The notes under the pieces are model-generated. The model saw only the letters and a list, made by a program, of their open reading frames with translations, did not search any database and was not told where the DNA came from. Positions 25,860 through 37,549 of a stretch of 64,000 nt of DNA are shown one piece after another (the stretch's first letter is position 1; the number at the start of each line of letters is the position of its first letter). The DNA is from Artemisia argyi (taxonomy: Eukaryota; Streptophyta; Magnoliopsida; Asterales; Asteraceae). The translations under genes were made by a program, and so were the position numbers. The DNA is taken from the NCBI GenBank assembly GCA_030686995.1, contig CM060694.1:92037844-92101843 (forward strand). Direction: 5' to 3'.

Positions 25860-27053
25860 GTGATAAATATCTCACTTCACATCCAAATCACTTAAGGTAT
25901 GAATAAACAAAGTGTTTATTGCATTCTATGATCAAAGGAAAATTTTCTAAATCACTAGACTTTTTATAAAATGTCATAAACATTTTATATCATTTGCAAA
26001 ATCATTTTTGGAATTAAAAGAATATGTTTAAATCATTATAAATATATGAATTCAAATTTTTAACCAAAAATGGCAAATATAATCCAGAAAAATCTTCCCC
26101 ACAAAAGGACAAACAAATTCAACGTTCTGGAGGGGGCGGCCCCCTTAATTCCTAGGCGGCATCCTTAATTATTAAAGGGACCGGCACGCTCCAGAACAGT
26201 TGTTTTCTAGCCTATAAATACTGGTTCATTTCACAGATTTTTCTCACCTTTTGCACCCCAAAACTTTCTGATCTAAATCCCCATTTCCATTTCCTAAAAT
26301 CCTTTGATCATATATACATTAATCTTTGTTTCAAAGTGATCCAAGTATCATCCTTTCAAGTGCAAAAGAAGAATACTTCTATTCACCAAGACAAGAAGTA
26401 TTACAACTTTTTGTGACCTCCACATCTAAGTTGTTAGAGCATCATTCATTACATATATCTCTTTGTGTAATTAGTTGTGAATATTTGGTAGAATATAGAT
26501 TAGCTAGGTGTGTAGATAGAAAGATTTAGAAGTAGATAGTTGTGAGGAAGATTGTTGGGAAGTAGATAGTTGTGAGGAAGATTGTTGTGAAGTAGATAGT
26601 TGTGAAGATAGATAGGTGTAAAGAAGTAGTGTTGTAATTAAGGTGTGACTAGGTGTGAAGAAGTTGTGTAGAAGGTGTGATTAAGGTGTGACGAAGTTGT
26701 GGTGTGAATATTGGTGTGTAAGGTTTTCTCCACCATAAGGGAGCTTGTTGACATAGTGAAGAAAACTCTTGAGTTAGGTGCTCGGGGAGTGGAGTAGGGC
26801 AAGGAAGGTGTCCTTGTAGCCGAACCACTATAAATCTCTTGTCTCGCGGTTCGATCTTTCCATCTCTAACTTATTTTATTTCTTACATTATTATAGTCTT
26901 AGCATTTAATTGTAGTTGTTTATATTGTGCAAGACTTGAATTCACATAATATCGAATCTACAATTTTTATAAGTAAACAAAACACGCAAACAAACTTTTT
27001 ATAACAAATTAAAAGGACGTAAAACTATTCAACCCCCCTTCTAGTTTTCCACA
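25744..27053 (+). mobile_element. 3' LTR of the left copia element
   Basis: 1310 bp from TGTTGACA to TTCCACA. The last 131 bases match the window start. A TATA box (CTATAAATAC) at 26212 lies just after a GC-rich motif cluster (26133-26190), so transcription should start near 26240. The next bases (AATAA) may be the target duplication, but the left copy is outside the window. Confidence 0.93.
26529..26611 (+). repeat. 30-bp tandem repeat in the copia LTR
   Basis: Nearly three units of GAAGTAGATAGTTGTGAGGA plus AGATTGTTGG, with period 30 (26531, 26561, 26591). Confidence 0.9.
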
Positions 27054-29604
27054 ATAAGCTCAGGTCAAGGGACCTGAGATCCAGAGTAAACTTGGAACTA
27101 ATAAGCTATGCTGATAAGGTTTCCAATAAAACAAAAATCAGATCCTAAGGTGCACTAATAAACTTTGGAGAGGCAATTAAAAAAGTGGTCAAAACCTGGT
27201 GTAGGGCATGGGTTTGCCCTACAGGCCAAAAGAAGCACTCACAAAAGCCAGAATAAAAATCTTAAAAATAAGCTGCTAATGGATTTTTAAAGTTTAGCTG
27301 GTATATTTCAACCTCCAAAAGTATCAAAGCTTAATCTTGAACACAAAATTCATGAAAATTCATACAAAAATGGATTTTTGCCTTACCATGCAATTTTGAC
27401 TATTTTAGTTTACATGAAAAGCTGACTAATTTGAATTTTGATTGAATCTAATATACTGAAAATGAAGTGTTATGCTAATATGAGACTAAAACAAGCTATG
27501 CTAATCATCTATGAACTGATTTGAAGGGAAATGGAGTCCAAAATCCTAACAGTGATCATACAAATGAGGTATATTAGTGATTTTGACTTTTCAACTAATG
27601 AGAATTGGATTTTATTGATTAACTATGCTACACTAGCCTAATGTGAGTCACCAAAACCTAAAACAACAACAAGCACAACCCTGAACCTATAGTAAACAGA
27701 AAATCCAAACACCCCTAATAGAATCTGTTATTGTGATTTTTCAAAGCAAATATATGATCTAGGTTGTGTTACTAATTCAGACTACTTATATAAGCCAAGT
27801 GGAAGATTTAAAAGCTAAATGTATGCAGAGAAAGACAGTGAATGAAGCTAATATCTAGATGCAATGATAAGCTAAAGTAAGACAGTTGAAATAAAAATTT
27901 GGTATAAAATCTCTCACAACTATAAGAACTAAACTAAGATAGATATAATAAGTTACAAGGACCCTAAATAAGCAAATACAATCACTGAATAAACACTATT
28001 AAGAAGTTAATAAGCAAATGCTACAGTGAAATATTAAAAATGATGAAAGATTGCTTACAAAAGCTTTCCAAGCTTATAACTGAGAACCAAGGTCCAAACC
28101 CTTTCCTAATGGCTTTCCATAAAGCCTCTAACCCAAGGCCATCCTTAATACACCCTGCTCCTTGCCATCTTCATCATTTCACTGATTTTTATTTATTTTT
28201 ACCTAATTATTTGGAATTTTTGGTGAATTTTGTAAATGTGAGCTAAACTAATTAATTCACCTTTGAAACTTAAGAAAACTACTAAATGACCCTAAATAAG
28301 CTTATAGAACCACTGAATGATAGTTTTAAACAATACAAGTGATATTGAGATTTTTCAAGCAAAATTACATAAACTGAATTTTTATTTAAAAACTGAGATT
28401 AATACTTGAAACAAGTTTGGATTACACTAAAATCACCAGGAATACACTTGGAATTTAAAAAGTACACTGGAAATTGCAAATTTTACTAATACGATACACT
28501 AACATATACTATAACTACTATCTACTACTCTGTTCTTCTTCTTCTTTATATAGATGACTTTTAGGGCTCCTTTGAGGTCTCTGTGACTTTCCCATAAAAA
28601 ATCCTAGCCATTGGATCACTGGAAGTGATCCTGGCCCTTTAAATCACTTTTGGCGGGAAAAGGTGTTAGGGCAATTGGGTATGATAACTGGAAGGGGGGG
28701 TGGTGGCATTTATTGTGGTTGTTTTGTTATGTAAATGGTGGGATGTGATAGTGCTAGTGGGGGGTGGTGGGGGTGATGTTTTTGCAGGCACAAGTGGTGA
28801 TGGAGGTGGGAGGGAAGGAGCAGGGTCAAAGCAGTTTGACCGGAGGGAGTATTATTAAGGGTGTTGGGCTCAGGTTTGATTTTGGGCTTGTGTGGTTGTC
28901 GTGGACTGGATCAAAGGGTGTGGGTTGGTTTGTGTTGTTTGGATTTGGACTAATAATATCAAAAGGGTCCGGTTTGGGTTTGAAATATCACAAGGACCAT
29001 TTGTGCAATTTTCAGAAACTTGAGGGTTGAAATTGGTACTGCTCCAAAGTTTATTCCAAGGGTAATATTTGCCAAGTTCCAATATTTCGAGGATCATTTT
29101 GCAATTTTCCACATTTGATTTGTACAAGGACCATTTTTGTCAATACTTGAAACTTGAAGGACTAAATGTGTAATTTCTTCAAATCTTTCATCCAGGGACT
29201 AAACTTGGCAATTTGTGAACTCCAAGGACCAATGTTGACTTTTTCTTCTAAAATCCAATGCTCAGGGGCTATTTCTGTCAAATTTCAAACTTGAGGGACC
29301 ATTCTTGCCAATTTTGCAAACTTTTGCTCCAATAACTATTTTTGGCATTTGGTGATTCTTCAAGGTGTGTTTTGACATTCTGAGCTCAAAAAAGATAATT
29401 TGCTTCCCCGGCTTTGGCTTTTGACATGATTTCCAAACTCGTGCTCGTTTTTTCCTTTTCGGCCTGATTTGTGCCAATTTCTAAAATATCCGTTCCTGCA
29501 TGATCACAAACACAAAAATACAGTATCTTTGGCATTTATGATTAGTTTGTGTCTGTTTTGGTCTTAAAATGGACAGGAAAAGGTGTGTGAATAAGCACAC
29601 ACCA
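27054..29604 (-). mobile_element. LTR (or LTR part) of a second gypsy-like family, minus strand
   Basis: Read on the minus strand from 29604 it begins TGGTGTGTGCTTATTCACAC and matches the sequence starting at 63715 on the + strand over at least 250 bases. A minus-strand TATA box (CTATATAAAG, 28544-28553) gives a U3 of about 1.05 kb. The other end is cut by the copia insertion at 27053. No ORF has a recognisable domain. The family is unresolved; the sister copy also begins with a TGTGTGC/CACACA hairpin. Confidence 0.65.
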
Positions 29605-29850
29605 GATGGCGTTACCTTATGGTTCGTGATGTCGTTGCTCTTCATTTTCTTGGTCATGACGCCATCAGCTCGAGGCTGTCTCCATTGCCTGAACCGTCAC
29701 ATGCAAATTCTGAGACTTTAACATCTTCGTAATCATCAAGTGACGCCGTCACTTAGTATCTGTGACACAGTCCCATGCCCTTTTTCTGATGCTTTTCCCG
29801 ATGTTGTCGTTTTCTTTGTTTTTCCGTATAATCGAGTCTAGAACACTTCA
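29605..29850 (-). mobile_element. Old Athila/Tat-like LTR scrap
   Basis: Contains ATGACGCCATCAG and GTGACGCCGTCAC, matching on the minus strand the TGACGGCGTCA motifs in the LTRs at 41341 and 48570. The rest is too diverged for me to align. It seems to be the site into which the 27054-29604 LTR inserted. Confidence 0.35.
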
Positions 29851-30350
29851 TTTTTCAACATTTGCTTCCCAAGTACCTAAAACTCAAATAGAAACAATTT
29901 AGGATAATAAATGATCGAATATCCATGGATTTAGAGGCTAAATGACCCCTTAAAACCAAGCTAAAGAAAATAATAGTAATTTGTTTGCCTAGCTCGTATC
30001 CCATTTCATACATAAGAACATCCAACTTTTCAACTGACACAGTATCAACATTAACCAAATCAACTATGGTATCCTTCCCTCCATCGTATATTATACCAGG
30101 TCAGAATTTAAAAATACCATTGTGAGGAACCTTCATGCTAAAGATATTAGATCTACCACTTGAAACAAAAAAAGCTGAACACTATCAAACCTTAACTGCA
30201 AAAAAGATAAACATATTAGATATTCCAATGACAAAAAGCGTACCGTATTTCTTCTTAGCATAGTTGCACAGAATGGTATCATCAACTGGGAAAACCTGAA
30301 TCTCTTCTTACTTTCCATAATGTAAAATCCATATTGTGGAATTCTCAATA
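29851..30350 (-). pseudogene. Fragment like the N-terminal PB1-like region of Mutator-like transposase genes
   Basis: On the minus strand a short reading stretch gives KVPHNGIFKF, a stop, then IIYDGGKDTIVDLVNVDTVS and LDVLMYEMGYELG. The spacing resembles the PB1-like N-terminal part found in some plant Mutator-derived genes. An upstream piece reads RIPQYGFYIMESKKRFRF. No catalytic domain is present. This is a tentative call from memory of the pattern. Confidence 0.3.
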
Positions 30351-31162
30351 ATATGTAACTGGTTTTTTGACATGCAAATAGGGTTTCTGAAAACTCTTGT
30401 AAAGAAAGTTTGGGGATGAAAAAAGAGGCAGTCTAAGTTACCGAGATGTATATGGGGCGGGAAGAGGGATGAAACATGTGAAAATAATGCATATTAATTT
30501 ATGTGACAATTAATTTAAAAGCATGAAATGACCGTTATGCCCTCCAACAAAAAACAAAAGTAGATGGAAAATAACGGAGTTAACTGAGATATCACAGTCA
30601 AAGGGACTTAGTTGATCATAAAAATGGAATAGGACTAACGGTGAAGAAAAAGCAAAGGTACGACCCAACATGATGTTTTTGGAAAAGTTTAGGGACGAAA
30701 GGTGTATTCTACTCTAAAAATAAATTGGATTTTGCTAAACATAGCCCTATGGGCTACGTTTAAGAAACAAAAATATGCACTATTTGCGGTACATAGAGGT
30801 CAGTTGAGAGAAGTTAAATGAAGAGATGAACAATTATTATTGAAAGTACAAGCAGTTAACACGTATCTGACTATATTAAACGTAAACTTTAAGGCCATAT
30901 TTAACAATTTATAAATAAATAATATATATAAATTACCAAAGAAAAATCAGGTTCAAAACATAAAAGATCATATGCTAACACATACCTCAAAAGATTGTTG
31001 TGTGAAAATTTAATTAGTTGCTCATAACATGTTACTCCATATGATTTATTAAAAAAAAATACAAAAGGAAAAAACAAGGACGAAAGGCATGCGGAATCAA
31101 GTCGCACAAATCAAATACAAGATCATGAACATAACCACTATGGAAAAAGCCCATATATATGG
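30351..31162. other. Spacer between the SABATH gene 3' end and the Mutator-like trace
   Basis: AT-rich, no ORF of note. It should contain the polyadenylation region of the minus-strand gene. Confidence 0.5.
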
Positions 31163-34100
31163 CTATATCTTTTTAAGAACGATAATGAAACTTACGGGCT
31201 TGATATCTTCTTTAACCAGCTCTTCGTCAATCAGTCTTCCATAATTCTCAAACAGATTATCCAAAACTCTTTCTCCAAAGTGACTGGAAACCATCGATTC
31301 TTGTATTGCTCTGGTGGTCTTTGCCACTATGGTTCCATAGCTAACACAAGCCTTGTGTTTGAGTTCAGTTTCAAAAATTTCAAAATGGTCAATCACAAAT
31401 GACCCATCTTTTTTTATTTCCTCCTCTAGTTCATTCCTGGAAGGTGCGTAAAAGTGTGTATCGTACTCGTCGAACTTTTCCTGCTCAATTTCTCCCTATG
31501 TCAACCATGATAAAAAGACTTGTGAATTTCGTGTACCACCGATAATTATATACTTCAATATACAAAAATTAAGTTTTATAAATTAATAAGCATGCTTTGT
31601 GTATTATCCAGGGTTTATAAAATTTTAGGATTTTCAAAATTTATAAACCAAAGTAAATATTTTGGAACTGTAACGAAGGGCATTGAGCCTAAAGGTATCC
31701 GGGTTTCCCAATAACCAAATAGTTGTGTTCTCGTCTTGGACAATAGGTGTATTATTAGGTGTTTATGAGTGTGTTGTTAATGTTAGTGGCTTATATTAAA
31801 TTAGCCCATAGGTTATGTTTATGTAAGGCTTAGCCTATTTAGTTTGCATAATTATGTTTATATACTTTGTATACACATAATTTAGGTAAGCAATAATACC
31901 TAATGTAATAGGGCATCATAGCTTTAGGTTCAAGCTATCATGTTTATGTAGAGCTTAACTCGTTTATTTAGCACAATTATGTTAAATAAATGGGCTAAAC
32001 TCTACACAAACATAACCAATGGGCCAAATTAATAACCAGTTAACAATTAAGTCTTTGATTTTAAGAAAGAAAGCATATATATTCAAAACGTAAATAAACT
32101 ACGTATTTTATTTTATTTTATTTTTTTGAACGGCTGATAATATATTAGTAAACTTCTAGCAAGACACTAGAAGAAGAAAAAACCAAGAACAATCTCTAGA
32201 AATACATCATGAAACCCAAACTAGATACTACTCGAGTCTTTAACTGCGAGGCCTACAAAAGGATGAAAAAATTATTGCCAATTACAGTGAAACGACACAA
32301 GAGAAAAATCCCCACCCACTGGGCCGAGCCACCAGTTTTCACTCCGGGGTGTTTTTGATGCAAGCCCAAACAAGATTCAAGGAAAAGAAGAAAAAACAAA
32401 ATATATGACCAACTAAAGGGCCCAAAACCATGAACGGCATGAAACAACGATCTGAAAGGAAAAAGAGACATCAACTCAAATCGTTACTCGAGACTAGCAA
32501 AGGGTGTTGTTAATCTGGATAACCATTTGTTGGATTGATTATCTATATTAACATAAAAGTTACCATTTACTCGAAGAATTCAGAAACATAAGTCTGACAC
32601 AGACACATAGTTAACGGGTAATCATATGTAGCACATACACTTTTATCACACATAAATTAGTGGAATTACATAAAGCATTCATCATATAAATATCCTATCG
32701 CAGTATATATCGCTATTAGTCAAACCCTGGTTTCATGCATTCGTCAAGTGTTCCTTCTTTTTATTCTAATATCTTAAATCACAAGATGTAGAGTGTTTTT
32801 GGTAAAAATAGCAGTGAGCTGTGAGCAGTAGATGTGAGCAATAGCTACAGCTCACAGCCTACCGCTCACAGCTTCTTAAAGAAGCATTAGAAAATTGAGC
32901 ATTTTTAAAAAATCGCAAAGCTCATCACTTCTTTGTCAAACGAACAGTAAAAATCAAAAAGCTCATTACTCACCACTAATCTCTCAAAATCCTCTGCGCC
33001 AAATATAGCAGTAATTTAGTGCTTTCAACATAAGAGAGGGATCATGAAGATATACTTATCTTAAGTTAACGCGCATTGCAAAAAAATATGTGCATGATAA
33101 GGGTGAGCAAACGGACTGGATGGATCGGACCGACTGACAAAACCGACCGGACCGGACCGACCACATTCGGTCCGGTCCTCGGTCTAGGCTTTTTGGCTAA
33201 TTCGGTCCTCGGTCCGGTCCGGACCGACCAAAAAACCGAAAAAACATGCCAAAATATGCTTAAATGGACCGGACCGACCGAAGACCGGACCGGACCGAAC
33301 CGGACCGAGACCGGACCGACCACATTCGGTCCGGTCTCGGTCTATGGTTTTTCCGGTCCTCGGTCCGGTCCGGTCCGGTTTTTGGACCATGCTCACCCTT
33401 AGTGCATGATATATTAATTATTTGTCATCAGTGGTATATAGTTTAATGAATAATTAATAGTTTAATACTGTCATATAAATTTGCAGAAGACATGGCATAT
33501 TTAATACTAGTATGTTAGTAATAACGTAAGCAACTAAAACAAAATCAGGTTATTATCAGAATTAAAAAAATGGATTCACTGGCTCACTGCTTTATTGTTT
33601 AACGTAATTAATACTTAATCAATTAAAAGATATCCGTATTCAAATGGAAATCGACATCAAACCATTATTACTTATGTCGTTTCTTTTAATTTTAAACGCA
33701 TGTTGTTCATATGATCATTAAATCAAAAATCATTCATGAGATTTAAACCACTCTGATACCACATGTTAGTTAATTAAACATATAAAGAATCAATTTCATG
33801 TGATCATATCATAACAATAACATTAAAGTAAACTTACTTGACGAAAGAACAGACTTAGGATTGGATGATGAAGCTATAACGTTAGGATTAATCGATTCCG
33901 GTAATGATGTCACCAATTCGATGGAAGGATTTATCTCAAGTAATTGGTGTAGATTGAGAGAGATTTTCTTATGTGACAAAATACAAAGAAAAGACCACAA
34001 ACCCTCAATATATGTTTGTTGGTAGTTACATCCATCATATAACCGCCATTTGTTAGTTAGGGTAGATTGTGCCATTAAGGCATAGTTAAGAGTTCAAATG

Positions 34101-36412
34101 GTCAAGCCCACATATAAAGGGATTAATTATAACAAATGGGATTTGAGCCAATCTGCAGATATATACTAGTATACTACCGTTTAGGCCTTAAAACAGTCAT
34201 ATATTTATTTTTATATCACACCTGAGAGTTAACTAAAAAGTGTTGAATTTATAGTTAAGAACTATCAATTTTTGTTCAAGTATGCATAGTTAAGAATTTT
34301 TTACCCGAAAAAATTTGTAATTTACCTACATTCGAACAAAAAATTTGAAGTATTGTTTATCAAGTAGGGATACTGAATGGGTAAATTGCAACTTCTTTTT
34401 TGGGTAAAAAAACGGTTTAGACATAAATGTAAGTACATAGCTAAATTTTAGCCTAAACTCGTATAAGGTAAAAAAAAAAAAAAAAAAAGCTTTAAAATAA
34501 TACCTGCGCAACTAACAACGCAAATGATTGTGAAAGAAGTTCCCACAAGAGTGAGTTGCCCCTATCCACATGGCTTTGGTTTCTTCTCCCCAACAACATT
34601 AGCACCATTCGACCCTCGGATAGTAGTTCTTTCGATCTTGAACGAAGAAACAATGAAAAATCTTTTTGGAATTGGCTGGAATATGCCATAGATACTTCTA
34701 CAGGGCTGGTCTTGGTAATGGAAACACTACCTTTATTAATTGAATTGCCTTGCTTATCATAGAGTTCGGAAGGGACCTACAATATTAGATTATGCATAGT
34801 ATCGCTTATAATTTGTACCAGTTAGTTCCATTAATTTTTACAATAGTAGCAAATGGTGTAATTAACGAAGGAAACCTACCCTGGAGAGCCAATGCAAACT
34901 AGAGAAGGAGTAAACAAAGTGCAAACACTTATCCGGAAACAATCTACCGTAAAAAGTACCAGGATAAGCAGCTATATATATGCTGGAATCAAATCCGTGC
35001 CTTCGCATATGCCTTTTATTCTTCAATTCATCATAGAAATCTGGCAAGTTCTTGAAGAGCGAATTGAAGTCATTAGTATAAAGGTCGTTGAGGTACAATC
35101 GGTACTCAGGTGGTGCAGTATTGGATAATTTGCTAGAGGTCTCGTCAATGGCTTCAACCATTTCTCGTATGCTTGATAATGTGTTTTGACCAGAAGCGCA
35201 ACCAAGATCGGCTATGCCTAAACTCGTTGGTATCATGGAGGCATAGGTCTTCTCAAGACACTTTACGGTTATGTGCTTGGTCATATCGGAAGTCTTTTTC
35301 TAGGCCATAAAAATAGCATTGAAGGTAATCAGTATAACATATATTTTATTTTAGCCGTTATGCTAAATCTAATAACAGTACAACATAAAAGATTTACGAT
35401 CTCCCCTAATAGGTATAATTGTTGTCAAATTTTTGTTTCGATTTTTCTCTCGCTTTTTTTCTTTTTTGGTGCTCTGAAGACTTCTACTATAAACTGATGC
35501 ATACGAGTTATCCTTAATTTACTTCATATTTTATAGGGAGGGTTCACGAATTGATCTTTTAAATTATTGCATCAGTGATTATTATTTTGATAGTTTCTCA
35601 ATGAAACCTAAAGAATAATAAGGTAATGTGAAGTTGTTAAAACAGGTTTTGAATGTGCTATCAACGTTCTCTTTTAAAACTATACTTTTACCAAATCCCA
35701 AAGATTAAATATCTCCCAGCTTGCTACGTGAATAAAATACGTAAGTTATGTTTAGCAAAATTCGCTGATCAGGTAGAACTTAAATTTATAATAAGAATGG
35801 GAATTAGCTTTTTATATACATGCTATGTTTGGCAAAAGTAGCAGAGCAGTAGCTCTGAACAGTAGCCAAAAAAGCTCACAGCTTCATAAAGAAGCATTAG
35901 AAAAATGAGCTTTCTTAAAAAATAGCAAAAGCCCACAGCTCTCATGACAAACGAACACTATAAATCAAAAAGCTCATTGTTCACCGTTCATTGCCCAAAA
36001 AAGCTCCAAAAAGCTTTGTGCCAAACATAATAAAAGAAAAAACCTTTGATGATGAGTCTTGTTTATTGTGGTTCAACTAATCGAGTTTATCCATGTATTT
36101 TGGAATTATAATTACATAGAGGCACACAAGACTCACCTTTGGATTTACATGTCGATCTACAAAAACAATAAAGAACTGTTATATATATACTCAGTAGGGC
36201 TAGCTCAAGCTCAATTTAAGCACCTTCAGCGTATTTTAAACTCGACTAGATATCTCAACGATCTTAACGAGTTCCCTTGATGATATTTGAGGACTTCAAA
36301 TATATACTCAGCTCAATGGCTCGAAAAAATATGGAAACTCAGCTCGGACATAAGTGGAAGTCTGGAAACTCTAATTAATAAGAATTCTATTGAGCCCTTC
36401 TTGTTCAAGTTT

Positions 36413-36459
<47 letters not shown>

Positions 36460-37549
36460 CTAGTTAAACGTGAATATGTTAGGATCACCCACACAAGCCG
36501 TGATATTAGTATTTAGGTGGTCATTTGGTGGTGATGATGACGAAAAGCTCAATGAGAAAAAAGATAGATTGAAGATATATGAAGATAAGGAAAAGCAAAA
36601 ATCTCCTAAATTTTAAATTATGATTGCCGGTCCTAATGATTTTAATATACAACCTAAGTTGAATGAATTGAGTGTAACAAAATAAAAATAGTAACTCAAG
36701 TGAATACTTTTGTGATAACATGAGTTTTTAATTATAAGGTATTATTATCAGGCGATATAATATAAGGGTCGAGCTCATGTGTAGATTCATGCTATGTATT
36801 TTATATATAGTTTGGTTAATAATATAATACACTCACGGGGTTTATTGTGGCATCATGAGAAAATGTAGTTAAATTGTTTTGGTGATTAATGTTTTTAAGA
36901 ATCACGTCTTTTAAGACAAGAGAAGTGCTACAACCACAAAACTTTTACAAAAAAATATCTACATAATGACTTGTTATTTAACTAGTGTCATTATTTCTCT
37001 TACTTTTAGATTTTTTTCTTTAATTTTTATCCACAAATGACAATTCTATGTCATTGCGTGGGTATTTTTTTGTAAATTTTTTGTGATACTAGCATTTCTT
37101 TCGTGAAAATAGCTATACAATTAGAATTTTATGCCGAAATAAGATTGAATATAATGATGCAAACTACTATTTATATAAATAAACATAAGATAGGAAAATA
37201 AAGACAACAACATAAGTAGTATCGTAGAAATATATTCCTGATTTGGATATTATAATTTCGACATTTACCTTGTATGATTATAGAATTCGATAAAACAAGC
37301 CTTCTTGATATTGGCTTGGATAAGATGTAAATCAAATTTAGTAATTTCATTCTACTTGATTTTCAGTCAAGGGGTTTTCAGTTTAAACTCTTCATATGTA
37401 ACTAAGATGACGAGATGTATATTTGCCCTTGTTTTATACGAGTAGCTTTTAGTACAAATTTTTAAATCTTTAAGCTGTAGACATAAATATTGTATTACCT
37501 GAAGAGACGAGTTTTGGGCATAGCTATACTCTCCATTTCCACCATTCAT
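31163..37549 (-). CDS. SABATH family S-adenosylmethionine-dependent carboxyl methyltransferase
   Basis: Four exons on the minus strand, all phase 0 with GT/AG ends: 37549-37499, 35299-34880, 34776-34504 and 31495-31163. Together they give about 358 residues without a stop, the usual SABATH size. Exon 1 reads [17 protein letters not shown] (the family's MxGGxGExSYxxNS start). Exon 2 has the SAM site [13 protein letters not shown], then [25 protein letters not shown] and SLHWLSR. Exon 3 has [30 protein letters not shown]. Exon 4 begins [19 protein letters not shown]. Enzymes of this family methylate the carboxyl group of salicylate, jasmonate or similar acids (or the xanthine nitrogens in caffeine synthesis). 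The substrate is not deducible. His-Trp in SLHW is the usual pair, but the Tyr two residues before it is Ser. The usual 8-residue leader before MNGG is absent. Introns of 2199, 103 and 3008 bp; the long ones are full of transposons. Confidence 0.9.
31787..32038. mobile_element. Foldback element in SABATH intron 3
   Basis: Arms 31787-31855 and about 31965-32038 are inverted repeats (AGCCCATAGGTTATGTTTAT against the complement of ACAAACATAACCAATGGGCC). A third, direct copy of the arm lies near 31938-31985. No clear TSD. Probably a MITE or a degenerate foldback transposon. Confidence 0.6.
32039..32788. other. Rest of SABATH intron 3, left part
   Basis: Mixed AT-rich sequence. A stretch near 32120-32500 with TTTTTTGAACGGC and A-rich blocks looks repeat-derived, but I cannot name it. 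Confidence 0.4.
32789..33017. mobile_element. MITE of the same family as 35825-36029
   Basis: Shares CTCACAGCTTC, TAAAGAAGCATTAGAAAA and TCAAAAAGCTCATT, in the same order, with the copy in intron 1. The ends (GTGTTTTTGGTAAAA and GCGCCAAATATAGCA) are degenerate inverted repeats. Confidence 0.7.
33098..33401. mobile_element. hAT-type MITE, GGTCCG-rich
   Basis: 304 bp with perfect 12-bp terminal inverted repeats (TAAGGGTGAGCA and TGCTCACCCTTA) and an 8-bp target duplication GTGCATGA at 33090-33097 and 33402-33409. The interior is built from GGACCGGACC and CGGTCCGGTC repeats, in both orientations. Eight-base duplications are the hAT signature. Recent by its intact ends. Confidence 0.92.
33751..34082 (-). 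mobile_element. TRIM-like LTR with primer binding site in SABATH intron 3
   Basis: On the minus strand a roughly 320-bp LTR-like segment ends CTAACA at 33764. Two bases later comes TGGTATCAGAG (33761-33751), the initiator-Met primer site. I do not see the second LTR, so it may be truncated or a recombination remnant. Confidence 0.5.
35825..36029. mobile_element. MITE in SABATH intron 1
   Basis: 205 bp with terminal inverted repeats TATGTTTGGCA and TGCCAAACATA (one mismatch just inside). Related to 32789-33017. No clear target duplication. Confidence 0.75.
36417..36457. repeat. Poly(A) tract
   Basis: About 41 A in a row within intron 1 of the minus-strand gene; poly(T) in the sense of transcription. 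Confidence 0.95.
36920..37100. mobile_element. MITE with long inverted repeats in SABATH intron 1
   Basis: About 181 bp. The left end (AGAAGTGCTACAACCACAAA) and the right end form inverted arms of about 50 bp with scattered mismatches, both ending inward at ATGAC/GTCAT. It is probably a hAT or Mutator MITE. The TSD is unclear. Confidence 0.7.

Noticed and set aside
33066..33446. Long overlapping frames on both strands over the GGTCCG repeats
   Set aside because: They come from the CG-rich repeats of the MITE, which lack stop codons in several frames.
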